Shown here one piece after another: positions 28,215 through 36,566 of a stretch of DNA of 64,000 nucleotides; within the stretch, counting starts at the first letter, position 1, and every line of letters begins with the position of its first letter. The notes below the pieces were generated by a model, which was not told the origin of the DNA, ran no database searches, and worked only from the letters and a program-made list of their open reading frames with translations. The position numbers and the translations under genes were made by a program. Source of the stretch: Paucibacter sp. DJ2R-2 (GTDB lineage: Bacteria; Pseudomonadota; Gammaproteobacteria; Burkholderiales; Burkholderiaceae_C); NCBI RefSeq assembly GCF_025717675.1, contig NZ_JAJIRT010000002.1, forward strand, positions 452,865 to 516,864, written 5' to 3'.

Positions 28215-30218
28215 TCAGAAGTGAATGCCCTTCATCATCTGCTGCAGGGCGATCGCCTCGGCCGAGAGCTGCGGCTTGGAGCCGGGCTTGGCGCCCTTGG
28301 CCGCGTCGCTGTCAGGGAACATGCGGAAGCTGGTGTTCATGACGATCTGCGCGACACGCGGCACCAGTGCATGCATCAGCTCGCCGGTGATGCCCAGACG
28401 GGTGGCAATGCGCACCGGCTTGGCAATGCAGGCCTGCGCCACCATATCGGCCGCTTCCTCGGGCGCCAGGGTGGGCACGTTCTTGTAGATCTGCGTCGGC
28501 GCGATCATGGGTGTGCGCACCAGCGGCATATTGATGGTGGTGAAGGTCACGCCCAGGTCCGCATATTCGCTGGAGGCGCAGCGCGTCCAGGCATCGAGCG
28601 CGGCCTTGCTGGCCACATAGGCCGAGAAGCGCGGTGCATTGGTCAGCACGCCGATGCTGGAGATATTGACCACATGGCCCTTCTTCTTGGCCACCATGCC
28701 AGGCAAAAGACCCATGGTCACGCGCAGGCAGCCGAAGTAGTTCAGCTGCATGGTGCGCTCGAAGTCATGGAAACGGTCGTAGCTGCTCTCGATGGCGCGG
28801 CGGATCGAGCGGCCGGCGTTGTTGATCAGGAAATCGACACCGCCAAACTGCTCGCTGATGGCGGCAATCATGGCCGCGCAGCTCTCCTCGTTGGCGATGT
28901 CGGCCGAGAAGGCGTGCACCTGGGCTTGCGCGCCAGCGGACTCACGGATCTCCTTCACCGCCTCGGCCAGCTTGATCTCGTCGCGGGCGCAGATCAGGGT
29001 GATGGCGCCGGCTTCGGCAAACTTCTTGGCCGCCGCCAAGCCGATGCCCGAGGAGCCACCCGTCACCAGCACCACCTTGCCGGCCGTGGCGCCGCGCAGG
29101 CTGCGGTCAATCGACAGATCGGGATCGAGGTGGCGCTCCCAATAGTCCCAGAGCCGCCAGGCGTAGTCATGCAGATTGGGGCAAGCAATGCCCGAGCCCT
29201 TGAGCGCGGCCTCGGTCTCGCGGCAGTCGAAACGAGTCGGGTAGTTGATGAAGGTGAACATATCGTCGGGCAGGCCGAGATCCTTCATCACCGCATTGCG
29301 AATGCGCCGCACCGGCGCCAGGGCCATCAAGCCCTTCTTGACGCTCTTGGGAATGAAGCCGAGCAGGGCCGCATTGATGAACAGATTCATCTTGGGCGCA
29401 TGCGCGGCCTTGGAGAAGATGTCCAGCACATCGCCGACGCGGTAACCCACCGGGTCCACCAAGTGGAAGCAGGCGCCGCTCTTGCGTTCGCGGTGGGCGA
29501 TGTGGTCGAGCGCGTTGACGACGAAATCGACGGGCACGATGTTGACGCGCCCGCCTTCCAGGCCGATCGAGGGCATCCAGGGCGGCAGGATCTGGCGCAG
29601 GCGTTGAATGGGCTTGAAGAAGTAGTACGGCCCGTCGACCTTGTCCATCTCGCCGGTGCTGGAGTCGCCCACCACCATGGCCGGGCGGTAGACCGTCCAA
29701 GGCCGCTTGCACTCCTTGCGCACGATCTTCTCGCTCTCGTGCTTGGTCATGAAGTAGGGGTGATCGAGGCCTTCGGCCTCGTCGAACATGTCCTCGCGGA
29801 ACACGCCCTCGTAGAGGCCGGCCGCGGCGATGGACGAGACATGGTGAACATGGCCGGCCTCGATGGCCTGGGCAAACTCGACCAGGCTGCGCGTGCCGTC
29901 GACATTCACCGCGACTTGCGAGGCCTCGTCGGCCTTGAGGTCGTAGACCGCGGCCAGATGGAAGACATGATCGATCTGACCCTTGAGTCGCTTGATGTCA
30001 TCGATCGCCACACCGAGCTTCTTGCCCGTTAGGTCACCAAAAACGGGCAGCGCCCGGGGGCTGTTCTTGGCCAGGCCCCAGAAGGCCAGCAGCTCGGGCA
30101 ATTTGTCCCGGCTCTCCTCGCGCAGCAGGAAGTGAACCGTGCTACCGCGGCGGGCCAGCAACTTCTTGACCAAGCGCTTGCCAATGAAGCCCGTGGCCCC
30201 GGTGACGAAATACTGCAT
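28215..30218 (-). CDS. Two-domain fatty acyl-CoA reductase (Marinobacter Maqu_2507-type)
   Basis: 667 residues with two SDR modules. The N-terminal extended SDR has the NADP motif VTGATGFIGKRL (residues 5-16) and a YFMTKHESEK active-site Tyr/Lys near 158. The C-terminal classical SDR has VTGGSSGIGLA near 386, NNAGRSIRR near 468 and SAYVASK near 536. The order, length and long conserved blocks (KVDGPYYFFK, NIVPVDFVV, HVVNISSIGVLTNAPRFSAY) match the family that reduces fatty acyl-CoA to fatty alcohol with NADPH for wax ester synthesis, and mycobacterial homologues. ATG 30218 lies 8 nt after AGGAG; ATG 30224 is too close. It diverges from a phasin and lipase pair. Confidence 0.88.
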   Translation of the reverse strand: MQYFVTGATGFIGKRLVKKLLARRGSTVHFLLREESRDKLPELLAFWGLAKNSPRALPVFGDLTGKKLGVAIDDIKRLKGQIDHVFHLAAVYDLKADEASQVAVNVDGTRSLVEFAQAIEAGHVHHVSSIAAAGLYEGVFREDMFDEAEGLDHPYFMTKHESEKIVRKECKRPWTVYRPAMVVGDSSTGEMDKVDGPYYFFKPIQRLRQILPPWMPSIGLEGGRVNIVPVDFVVNALDHIAHRERKSGACFHLVDPVGYRVGDVLDIFSKAAHAPKMNLFINAALLGFIPKSVKKGLMALAPVRRIRNAVMKDLGLPDDMFTFINYPTRFDCRETEAALKGSGIACPNLHDYAWRLWDYWERHLDPDLSIDRSLRGATAGKVVLVTGGSSGIGLAAAKKFAEAGAITLICARDEIKLAEAVKEIRESAGAQAQVHAFSADIANEESCAAMIAAISEQFGGVDFLINNAGRSIRRAIESSYDRFHDFERTMQLNYFGCLRVTMGLLPGMVAKKKGHVVNISSIGVLTNAPRFSAYVASKAALDAWTRCASSEYADLGVTFTTINMPLVRTPMIAPTQIYKNVPTLAPEEAADMVAQACIAKPVRIATRLGITGELMHALVPRVAQIVMNTSFRMFPDSDAAKGAKPGSKPQLSAEAIALQQMMKGIHF

Positions 30219-30364
30219 GTGCATGTCTCCTGCTGATGGAATCGCAAAACTCTTGTAAGCGGATTCTTGACCAAGTGAAAGCCGCCGCCGCTGCGCGCTT
30301 TCCCGCACAAGCGCTGATCCAGCTCTTAGGTAGAGCGTACTGCCTAGCTTTCCCCGGTGCCAAA

Positions 30365-30402
30365 TGCCAGCGGCGCGATCTATAGTGAAGTTGTCGCTGG
30401 CA
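30365..30402. promoter_or_regulatory. Phasin promoter region with a flanking inverted repeat
   Basis: TGCCAGCG (30365-30372) and CGCTGGCA (30395-30402) form a perfect 8-bp inverted repeat 22 bp apart, enclosing a TATAGT -10-like box at 30381-30386. It sits in the divergent region between the acyl-CoA reductase and the phasin. It could be an operator or a stem in the phasin leader. Confidence 0.45.
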
Positions 30403-30445
30403 AAGGCTGGCGAAAATCCAACCAACGCCCCCAAGGACTGACAAC

Positions 30446-31246
30446 ATGGTCAAGAAGCTTCAGAAAATGGCAGCCAAGAAGAACTCCGCTTCCAATGGAG
30501 CCTTTGGCGGCGCCCTGCCCGCCGGCCTGCTGGACAGCCAGCTGGCACAGAGCGTGCGCGACTCCGCACAACAAATCTGGGCCGCCGGCCTGGGCGCTTT
30601 CTCCAAGGCTCAGGGCGAAGGCGGCAAGGTGTTTGAAGCCCTGGTCAAGGAGGGTCTGAACTTGCAGAAGAAGACACAATCCGCCGCCGAAGAAAAGCTC
30701 GGTGCCATGGCCAGCAAGGTCAGCGGCATGGCCGGCGACGTCGGCAGCAAAGCCGGCCAGCACTGGGACAAGCTGGAATCCATCTTCGAAGAACGTGTCG
30801 CCCGTGCGCTCAAGCGCCTGGGTGTGCCGGCTGCCAAGGACATCGACGAGCTGATCGAGCGCATCGACGCCCTCAGCGACGCCCTGGGCCTGAAGGTTCC
30901 GGCCAAGAAGGCTGACAAATCCGCCAAGGCCGCACCCAAGGCCAAAGCAGCTGCCAAGCCGGCCGCCAAGCCTGTGGCCACCAAAGCCCCGACGAAGGTC
31001 GCAGCAAAGGCCCCGGTGAAGGCTGCCGCCAAGAAGGCGGCCGTCAAGGCTCCGGCTCAGCCCTTTGCCAAGGCAGCACCGAAGGCAGCCGCCAAGCCGG
31101 CAGCCAAGGCCGCGGCCAAGCCCGCCGCCGCTGCACCCAAGGCTGCCGCAGCGAAGACCCGCGCCAAGAAGGCCGCCGCTCCGGTGAGCGCAGCAGCGCC
31201 CGCCGCCCCGGCCGCTGGCAGCGCCGAGACCGGTACTCAAGCCTGA
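30446..31246 (+). CDS. PhaF-like phasin with Lys/Ala/Pro-rich DNA-binding-like tail
   Basis: 266 residues. The N-terminal half (about 1-150) is an amphipathic helical phasin domain (SVRDSAQQIWAAGLGAFSKAQ, FEERVARALKRLGVPAAKDIDELIERID) of the polyhydroxyalkanoate granule-associated family. Residues about 155-250 are AAKPAAK-type repeats, like histone H1/AlgP and the tail of Pseudomonas PhaF. PhaF coats storage granules and tethers them to the nucleoid, which would fit here. AAGGA lies 8 nt before the ATG. The next gene, a patatin lipase, follows by 32 bp, and a fatty acyl-CoA reductase diverges upstream. Confidence 0.88.
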   Translation: MVKKLQKMAAKKNSASNGAFGGALPAGLLDSQLAQSVRDSAQQIWAAGLGAFSKAQGEGGKVFEALVKEGLNLQKKTQSAAEEKLGAMASKVSGMAGDVGSKAGQHWDKLESIFEERVARALKRLGVPAAKDIDELIERIDALSDALGLKVPAKKADKSAKAAPKAKAAAKPAAKPVATKAPTKVAAKAPVKAAAKKAAVKAPAQPFAKAAPKAAAKPAAKAAAKPAAAAPKAAAAKTRAKKAAAPVSAAAPAAPAAGSAETGTQA

Positions 31247-31278
31247 TCTTCAACCCGCTTCGCTGACCCCAGCCCCGC

Positions 31279-32526
31279 ATGCCCAATCGCCGCCCGACCT
31301 CGCCCGCCCAGGCTGCCAAGCAGACGCGCCGCTCCGGCCGTCCCCGCATCGGCCTCGCTCTGGCAGGCGGCGGGCCCTTGGGCGCGATCTATGAAATCGG
31401 CGCGCTTTGCGCGTTGGAAGAGTCGATCGAGGGCCTGGACTTCTGCGACTGCGACTCCTACATCGGCATCAGTGCAGGCGGCTTCATTGCCGCCGGCCTC
31501 GCCAATGGCATGAGTCCGCGCATGCTCAGCGCGGCCTTCATCGAAAACAGCGTCACCGCGCCCGACAGTTTCGACCCCGCCGAGCTTATGCACCCGGCCT
31601 GGGGCGAGTTCGGCGAACGCCTGCGTCTGCTGCCCGGTCTGCTGAAATCAGCCGTTTGGGACCACTGGATGGAAGGCCGCTCCTTGCTCGGCGCCTTCGA
31701 ACGCCTGGGCCGCGCCCTGCCGACCGGCCTGCTTTCGGGCGACGCGCTCGAAGCCCAGGTGCGCCGCCAGTTCGCCCTGCCCGGGCGCAGCAATGATTTC
31801 CGCGAACTCGGCAAACGCCTGGTGCTGGTGGCCACCGACCTGGACAGCGGCGAGGCCGTGCCCTTCGGCCTGCCAGGCTGGGACGATGTGCCGATCTCGC
31901 GCGCCGTGCAGGCCAGCGCAGCCCTGCCGGGCTTGTTCCCCCCGGTCAAGATTGCCGGCCGTCACTATGTGGACGGCGCCCTCAAGAAGACCCTGCATGC
32001 CTCCTTGCTGCTGCAAGAAGGCGTGGACCTGCTGATCTGCCTGAACCCACTCGTGCCTTACGAGTCTGACCGCGATGGCGTGCCGCCATCCAGCGCCGAG
32101 GCTGGCGGGCAGATTCCGCATCTGGTCGACGGTGGCCTGCCCCTGGTGATGAGCCAGACCTTCCGCTCCCTGATCCACTCCCGGCTGGAGCTGGGCATGA
32201 AGCGCTACGAGCACACCCATCCGGCCACCGACATCCTCTTGTTCGAACCCGACCACCGCGATGCCGAGATGTTCCTGGCGAACACCTTCAGCTACTCGCA
32301 GCGCCGCCATCTGGCCGAACATGCCTTCCAGACCACGCGTGCGCGCCTGCGCCGCCGTGCGCCCAAGCTGCAGGTGGCCTTGCAGCGCCATGGTCTCAGC
32401 CTCAAGCTGGACGTGTTGCAGGAACCGGGCCGGCGCCTGTTGAGCGAACCCGCCGCCACCCGCACCGAAACCGCCTTGCGCCGGCTGCGCGCCGCCCTGA
32501 GCCTGCTGGAAGCCCGGCACGCCTGA
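31279..32526 (+). CDS. Patatin-like phospholipase/lipid hydrolase
   Basis: 415 residues without a signal peptide. The oxyanion motif GGGPLGAIYE begins at residue 30. The nucleophile elbow GISAG places Ser65, and the dyad Asp lies in YVDGALKKT near residue 232, so all catalytic parts are present. Patatins hydrolyse acyl esters of phospholipids or storage lipids. The 32-bp gap after the phasin suggests co-transcription, so a role in granule or neutral-lipid turnover is a reasonable inference. The N-terminal 22 residues are basic and may be flexible. Confidence 0.88.
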   Translation: MPNRRPTSPAQAAKQTRRSGRPRIGLALAGGGPLGAIYEIGALCALEESIEGLDFCDCDSYIGISAGGFIAAGLANGMSPRMLSAAFIENSVTAPDSFDPAELMHPAWGEFGERLRLLPGLLKSAVWDHWMEGRSLLGAFERLGRALPTGLLSGDALEAQVRRQFALPGRSNDFRELGKRLVLVATDLDSGEAVPFGLPGWDDVPISRAVQASAALPGLFPPVKIAGRHYVDGALKKTLHASLLLQEGVDLLICLNPLVPYESDRDGVPPSSAEAGGQIPHLVDGGLPLVMSQTFRSLIHSRLELGMKRYEHTHPATDILLFEPDHRDAEMFLANTFSYSQRRHLAEHAFQTTRARLRRRAPKLQVALQRHGLSLKLDVLQEPGRRLLSEPAATRTETALRRLRAALSLLEARHA

Positions 32527-32564
32527 GCATTTGGCGTGACCGGTTTCACGCCCGGGCCGCGCAG

Positions 32565-32580
32565 CCCCTGCATGCAGGGG
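32565..32580. repeat. Perfect 16-bp palindrome between patatin and PEP-CTERM genes
   Basis: CCCCTGCATGCAGGGG is fully self-complementary. Just before it lies GGCGTGA-N6-TCACGCC (32533-32552). Both lie in the 133-bp gap before the PEP-CTERM start at 32660 and may be operator or transcript-end structures; neither is followed by a T-tract. Confidence 0.45.
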
Positions 32581-32659
32581 TATTCCCGCAGGTGCCACTC
32601 CGCAAGAATGACTTCCAAGGCCTCCGCACCGGCGGCCCAGCACCCAGGAAGTCTCCCTC

Positions 32660-33274
32660 ATGCACAAGAAGCTCATCTCCGCCCTGCTGCTCGCCACGCC
32701 CCTGTTGAGCCTGGCCGACGGCGGCAATCTGGTGCTCAACGGCAGCTTCGAATCGGTGCTGATCAACTCCAGCAATCGCTGGGAGATCTTCAGCAACATC
32801 AGCGGCTGGACTGGCGGAAGCGCCGGCATCGAGGTGCGCAACAACGTGGTCGGCCTGGCCCGTGATGGCGTCAATTTCGTGGAGCTGGACACCACGGCCA
32901 ACAGCAGCATGTTCCAGACTGTCGCCACCCAGGCGAATCAGCGCTACACCCTGAGCTTTTTCTATGCCGACCGGGTGAGCAATGGCCAGGCCAGCAACGG
33001 CCTGGACTGGAGCCTGGACGGCACCCAATGGACCACGGTCAGCGGCGGCAATGGCGGCAGCAGCCACGATTGGAAGCAGGTGCAGTTTGACTTCACCGCC
33101 AGCGGCGCCACCACCCTCTACTTCCGTGCCAGCGGCCTCAGCGATCAGCTGGGCAGCTCGCTCGACCAAGTCAGCATCACCAGCGCTGTGCCAGAGCCGC
33201 AAAGCTACGCACTGATGCTGGGCGGCCTCGCCGCCATCGGATTCATGGCCCGCCGTCGCCAGCGGCAGGCCTGA
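32660..33274 (+). CDS. PEP-CTERM sorting-domain protein with carbohydrate-binding-like ectodomain
   Basis: 204 residues. A signal peptide (KKLISALLLATPLLSLAD) precedes NLVLNGSFES, the opening of a DUF642/CBM-like jelly-roll domain common in PEP-CTERM proteins and plant cell-wall proteins. The tail VPEPQSYALMLGGLAAIGF then ARRRQRQA is a full sorting signal. Likely an envelope- or matrix-bound protein, perhaps polysaccharide-binding (inference). It is followed by a strong terminator. Confidence 0.9.
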   Translation: MHKKLISALLLATPLLSLADGGNLVLNGSFESVLINSSNRWEIFSNISGWTGGSAGIEVRNNVVGLARDGVNFVELDTTANSSMFQTVATQANQRYTLSFFYADRVSNGQASNGLDWSLDGTQWTTVSGGNGGSSHDWKQVQFDFTASGATTLYFRASGLSDQLGSSLDQVSITSAVPEPQSYALMLGGLAAIGFMARRRQRQA

Positions 33275-33434
33275 GTGGCAGCCACGCCTCGCGCGTGGTC
33301 ATGCAAAGAGAGAGAGAGCGAAAGTAGAAGAACCAGGACGACGTTGGAACAGGGCGGGCGGCGAGGTCCACAAATCGCCGTCGCAGCCCAGCGAATGGAC
33401 AAGAACGCAAGCGAAGACAGAAGACGCACTGTTC

Positions 33435-33468
33435 AGGGCGCCCCGGCCACGGGGCGCCCTCTTTTTTT
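33435..33468. terminator. Strong Rho-independent terminator
   Basis: AGGGCGCCCC-GGCCAC-GGGGCGCCCT forms a 10-bp GC-rich stem followed by CTTTTTTT on the plus strand. It ends the PEP-CTERM transcript. It lies about 46 bp beyond the end of the convergent carboxypeptidase gene. Confidence 0.9.
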
Positions 33469-33514
33469 GCGGCTTCGATCGAAGCCCAGCGGACCCAGCG
33501 AAGGCTGAGGTCGA

Positions 33515-35002
33515 TCAGCCCAGGTAGCGGGCTTGCAGATGCGCCTTGAAATGCGCCGGGTTCAGGGTCTCACCGCTGGCGCGGCGCACCAGCTCGGGCG
33601 TCTCGAAGCGGCTGCCTTGCAGCCAGATGTTCTCGCGCAGCCAGTCGAACACCGGGGTCAGGTCACCGGCAGCGATGCGGGCGTCCAGGTCCGGCATGGC
33701 GCGGCGCATGGTGGCGAACCACTGGGCGGCATACATGGCGCCCAAGGTGTAGCAAGGGAAGTAGCCGATCAGGCCGCAACCCCAGTGCACGTCCTGCATG
33801 CAGCCGTCCTTGTAGTTGCCGCGGGTGTCCAGACCCAGCAGCTCCATCATCCTGGCATCCCACAGGGCCGGGATGTCCTCGACCTCGATCTCGCCCTCGA
33901 CCAGCGGCCGCTCAATCTCGTAGCGCAGGATCACATGGGCCGGATAAGTCACCTCGTCGGCGTCCACGCGGATCAAGCCCGGGTTCACTCGGGTCAGCAG
34001 GCGATTCAGATTGCCAGGCTCAAAGGCCGGCTGTTCGCCCAGATGGCGGCTGACCAGGGGGCTGAGCAGGCGCGCAAAAGCCGGGTGGCTGCCCAATTGC
34101 ATCTCGAAGGACAGGCTCTGGCTCTCGTGCAAGCCCATGGAGCGAGCCTGGCTCAGCGGCTGGCCCAGCCACTCGCGCGGCAGGTTCTGCTCGTAACGGC
34201 CGTGGCCGGTCTCGTGGATGGTGCCCATCAGGCTGGGCAGGAAATCGTCCTCGCGGTAACGCGTGGTCATGCGCACATCCTCGGGCACGCCGCCGCAGAA
34301 AGGGTGGCTGCTCTCGTCCAGGCGGCCGGCCTCGAAATCGAAGCCCATCAAGCGCATGGCATCCAGACCCAAGTTCTTCTGCGCCGCTTGCGTGAAGGGG
34401 CCGACCGGCTTCAGGGTGGTCTCCTGCGCCTGCTTCTCCCGCACCTGGCGGATCAGGCCCGGCAGCCAGCTGCGCAGGTCGCCAAACACACGGTCCACCT
34501 CGGCGCTGCGCATGCCGGGCTCGTACAGGTCCAGCAAGGCGTCATAACGCGACAATCCCGTGCCATCGGCCAGCAGCGTGGCCTCCTCGCGGGTCAGGCG
34601 CACCACCTCGCGCAGATTCTCGACATAGCCGGCCCAGTCATTGGCCTGGCGTTGCGCGCGCCAAGCATGCTCGCAGCGTGAGTTGGCCAAGGACTTGGCT
34701 TCAACCAGGCTTTGCGGCAAGGCGTTGGAGGCGCGCCAGGCGCGGCCCATCTCGCGCAGATTGGCGCGCTGGTCGGCCTCCAAATTCTCGGCAGCGGCTT
34801 GCTCCAGCAGGCCTTTCAGCTGCGGCTCGGTGGCCAGCTGATGCAGCAATCCGCCCATCTCGGCCAGAGCCAGCGAGCGCGCCTCATTGCCCTTGGGCGG
34901 CATATTGGCCGACTGGTCCCATTGCGCGATCGATTGCAAATGGCCCAGGCGATGCAGACGCTGGTGACGCTGGAACAGTTCGGTATAGGCAGGCGTGCTC
35001 AT
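33515..35002 (-). CDS. M32 family metallocarboxypeptidase (Taq-type)
   Basis: 495 residues, normal for the family. The zinc motif is HETGH (in MGTIHETGHGRYEQNLP) near residue 264, and GLHESQSLSFE supplies the third ligand and flanking residues. M32 enzymes are cytosolic metal-dependent carboxypeptidases that trim C-terminal residues from peptides. ATG 35002 gives MSTPAYTELFQRHQRL, the usual beginning; the open frame continues to 35080 without a good ribosome-binding site. It follows the YqaA/DedA gene by 64 bp on the same strand. Confidence 0.93.
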   Translation of the reverse strand: MSTPAYTELFQRHQRLHRLGHLQSIAQWDQSANMPPKGNEARSLALAEMGGLLHQLATEPQLKGLLEQAAAENLEADQRANLREMGRAWRASNALPQSLVEAKSLANSRCEHAWRAQRQANDWAGYVENLREVVRLTREEATLLADGTGLSRYDALLDLYEPGMRSAEVDRVFGDLRSWLPGLIRQVREKQAQETTLKPVGPFTQAAQKNLGLDAMRLMGFDFEAGRLDESSHPFCGGVPEDVRMTTRYREDDFLPSLMGTIHETGHGRYEQNLPREWLGQPLSQARSMGLHESQSLSFEMQLGSHPAFARLLSPLVSRHLGEQPAFEPGNLNRLLTRVNPGLIRVDADEVTYPAHVILRYEIERPLVEGEIEVEDIPALWDARMMELLGLDTRGNYKDGCMQDVHWGCGLIGYFPCYTLGAMYAAQWFATMRRAMPDLDARIAAGDLTPVFDWLRENIWLQGSRFETPELVRRASGETLNPAHFKAHLQARYLG

Positions 35003-35066
35003 GAGGCGATTCACGAAGAGTTGGAACTGGAGCGCATTGTCCACGCTCGGACCTGCGCTTTCGAAC

Positions 35067-35570
35067 TCAGGGGCTGGCACCCGGAAAGACCCAGACCAAG
35101 GCCACGGTCATCAACACATAGCGACAGAACTTGCCCACGGCCATATACGCCACACAGGGCCAGAAAGGCAGACGCAGCCAACCGGCCACCGCGCACAGTG
35201 GATCACCCACCACCGGCAGCCAGCTCAGCAGGCAGGCCTTGGCGCCGAACTGCTGCAACCAAGCCAAGGCGCGCGGATTCGGTGGCTTGCTTTTCAGCCG
35301 GCTCTCATAGGCCAGCACGGCGCCCCGGCCCATCCACCAGCTGATCGCACCCCCGGCCGTGTTGCCCAGGGTGGCGACCAGCACGGCCGGCCAGAACATG
35401 GACGCATCGGCCTTGACCAACAAAAACACGGCCGGCTCCGAGCCCATGGGCAGCAAGGTGGCCGAAACGAGCGCAATCAGGAACAATGCCGGCAGGCCCA
35501 CAGCGGGCAGCGCGGCCAGGGCAAGCAGGCCGTGAATCAAGCTTTCCAGATAGGCTTCCATCCAACGCAT
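35067..35570 (-). CDS. YqaA/DedA-family membrane protein
   Basis: 167 residues, nearly all hydrophobic, with about four membrane segments. FLIALVSATLLPMGSEPAVFL, LVATLGNTAGGAISWWMGRG and the FGAKACLLSWLPVVGDPLCAVAGWLR block match YqaA, a short branch of the SNARE-associated/DedA family linked to membrane homeostasis and lipid scrambling. ATG 35570 is chosen; it diverges from the solute-binding protein at 35586 with only 15 bp between, so the promoters overlap the coding starts. Confidence 0.87.
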   Translation of the reverse strand: MRWMEAYLESLIHGLLALAALPAVGLPALFLIALVSATLLPMGSEPAVFLLVKADASMFWPAVLVATLGNTAGGAISWWMGRGAVLAYESRLKSKPPNPRALAWLQQFGAKACLLSWLPVVGDPLCAVAGWLRLPFWPCVAYMAVGKFCRYVLMTVALVWVFPGASP

Positions 35571-35585
35571 TATCCTGACCGGCCG

Positions 35586-36446
35586 ATGAACGCCACTGCC
35601 TCCACCCCCATGCGCCCGAGCCGACCCCTTGCGCTGCGCTTGCAGGCACGCTTGTTTTTGGCCCTGCTTGCCGGCTTGGCCTTGCCGAACACCGCAGCAG
35701 CAACGCCGGCCGAAGCTCGCTGCACCACCTTGGTGGCATCGGGCAACCCGCAGTACCCGCCCTATCTTTGGCGCGATCCGGCTGACGAAAACCGGCTGAC
35801 CGGCGCCAACGCCGACCTGATGCAATTGCTGGCCCAGGAACTCGGTGTGACCATCGAACTGCGCTATGTCGGCCCCTGGGGTCGCGTGCAGGAAGAAGCC
35901 AAAGCCGGGCGCATCGACCTGATCGCCGGAGCTTTCTGGACCCAGGCTCGCACCGAATACATGGACTACTTCACCCCGGCCTTTCACCAGACCCGCTCGG
36001 TGATCTGGGTCGGAGACAAGTCGCGTCTGAACTATTCGCGCTGGAGTGATCTGGTCGGGCAGCAGGGCGTGACCGTGATCAACAACAGCTTCGGCGAGGC
36101 CTTTGACCGCTACGCCAAGCAGTCGCTCAAGATCAGCCAGGTGGCCAGCCTGGAGCAGGCCATCCAGATGCTGCAGCGCGGCCGTGCGAGCTACTTGATC
36201 TATGAAGACAGCCCGGGCCAGGCCTTTCTGGCCAAGCTCGACATCCACAACGTCAAGATGCTCTCACCGGCCGTGGCCAACGAGAACCTGCATCTGACGC
36301 TGTCGCACAAATCACCCTGCAACACTGGCGAGTTGCGCGGCCGCATCGCCCGCGCCATGCACAAGCTCGGCGGCGCCAGCGTGTTGCCCGAACTGCTGGA
36401 GAAAAACATCCAGCTTTGGCGCCAGCAAAGCCCGCTGGTGAAGTAG
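35586..36446 (+). CDS. Periplasmic solute-binding protein, family 3 (orphan)
   Basis: 286 residues. After a signal segment (ARLFLALLAGLALPNTAAA) the mature protein opens TTLVASGNPQYPPYLWRDP and has LTGANADLMQLLAQELGV and RIDLIAGAFWTQARTEYMDY, typical of polar amino-acid-binding family 3 proteins. No permease or ATPase is nearby, so it may serve a distant transporter or act as a signalling sensor. Ligand unknown. Note the very short divergent spacing to yqaA. Confidence 0.85.
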   Translation: MNATASTPMRPSRPLALRLQARLFLALLAGLALPNTAAATPAEARCTTLVASGNPQYPPYLWRDPADENRLTGANADLMQLLAQELGVTIELRYVGPWGRVQEEAKAGRIDLIAGAFWTQARTEYMDYFTPAFHQTRSVIWVGDKSRLNYSRWSDLVGQQGVTVINNSFGEAFDRYAKQSLKISQVASLEQAIQMLQRGRASYLIYEDSPGQAFLAKLDIHNVKMLSPAVANENLHLTLSHKSPCNTGELRGRIARAMHKLGGASVLPELLEKNIQLWRQQSPLVK

Positions 36447-36483
36447 CTCACGGGTCGTCGCTACGGCAAAAGCGTGCGACGGT

Positions 36484-36489
36484 TATAAT
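36484..36489 (+). promoter_or_regulatory. -10 box of the dusB-fis promoter
   Basis: A perfect TATAAT sits about 78 bp before the dusB start. The -35 hexamer (TACGGC-like, 16-17 bp upstream) is weak. The dusB-fis operon is growth-rate regulated in other proteobacteria. Confidence 0.6.
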
Positions 36490-36566
36490 CCTGCCTCATT
36501 TTTGGGCAGATGGATTCGCCCAAAAAACGCTCACCCCGCTGTTGTTCCGCTACCCCGCCCGCCTCC

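Noticed and set aside
28128..30032. 634-residue open frame opposite the acyl-CoA reductase
   Set aside because: Antisense shadow; the minus strand shows two complete SDR domains.
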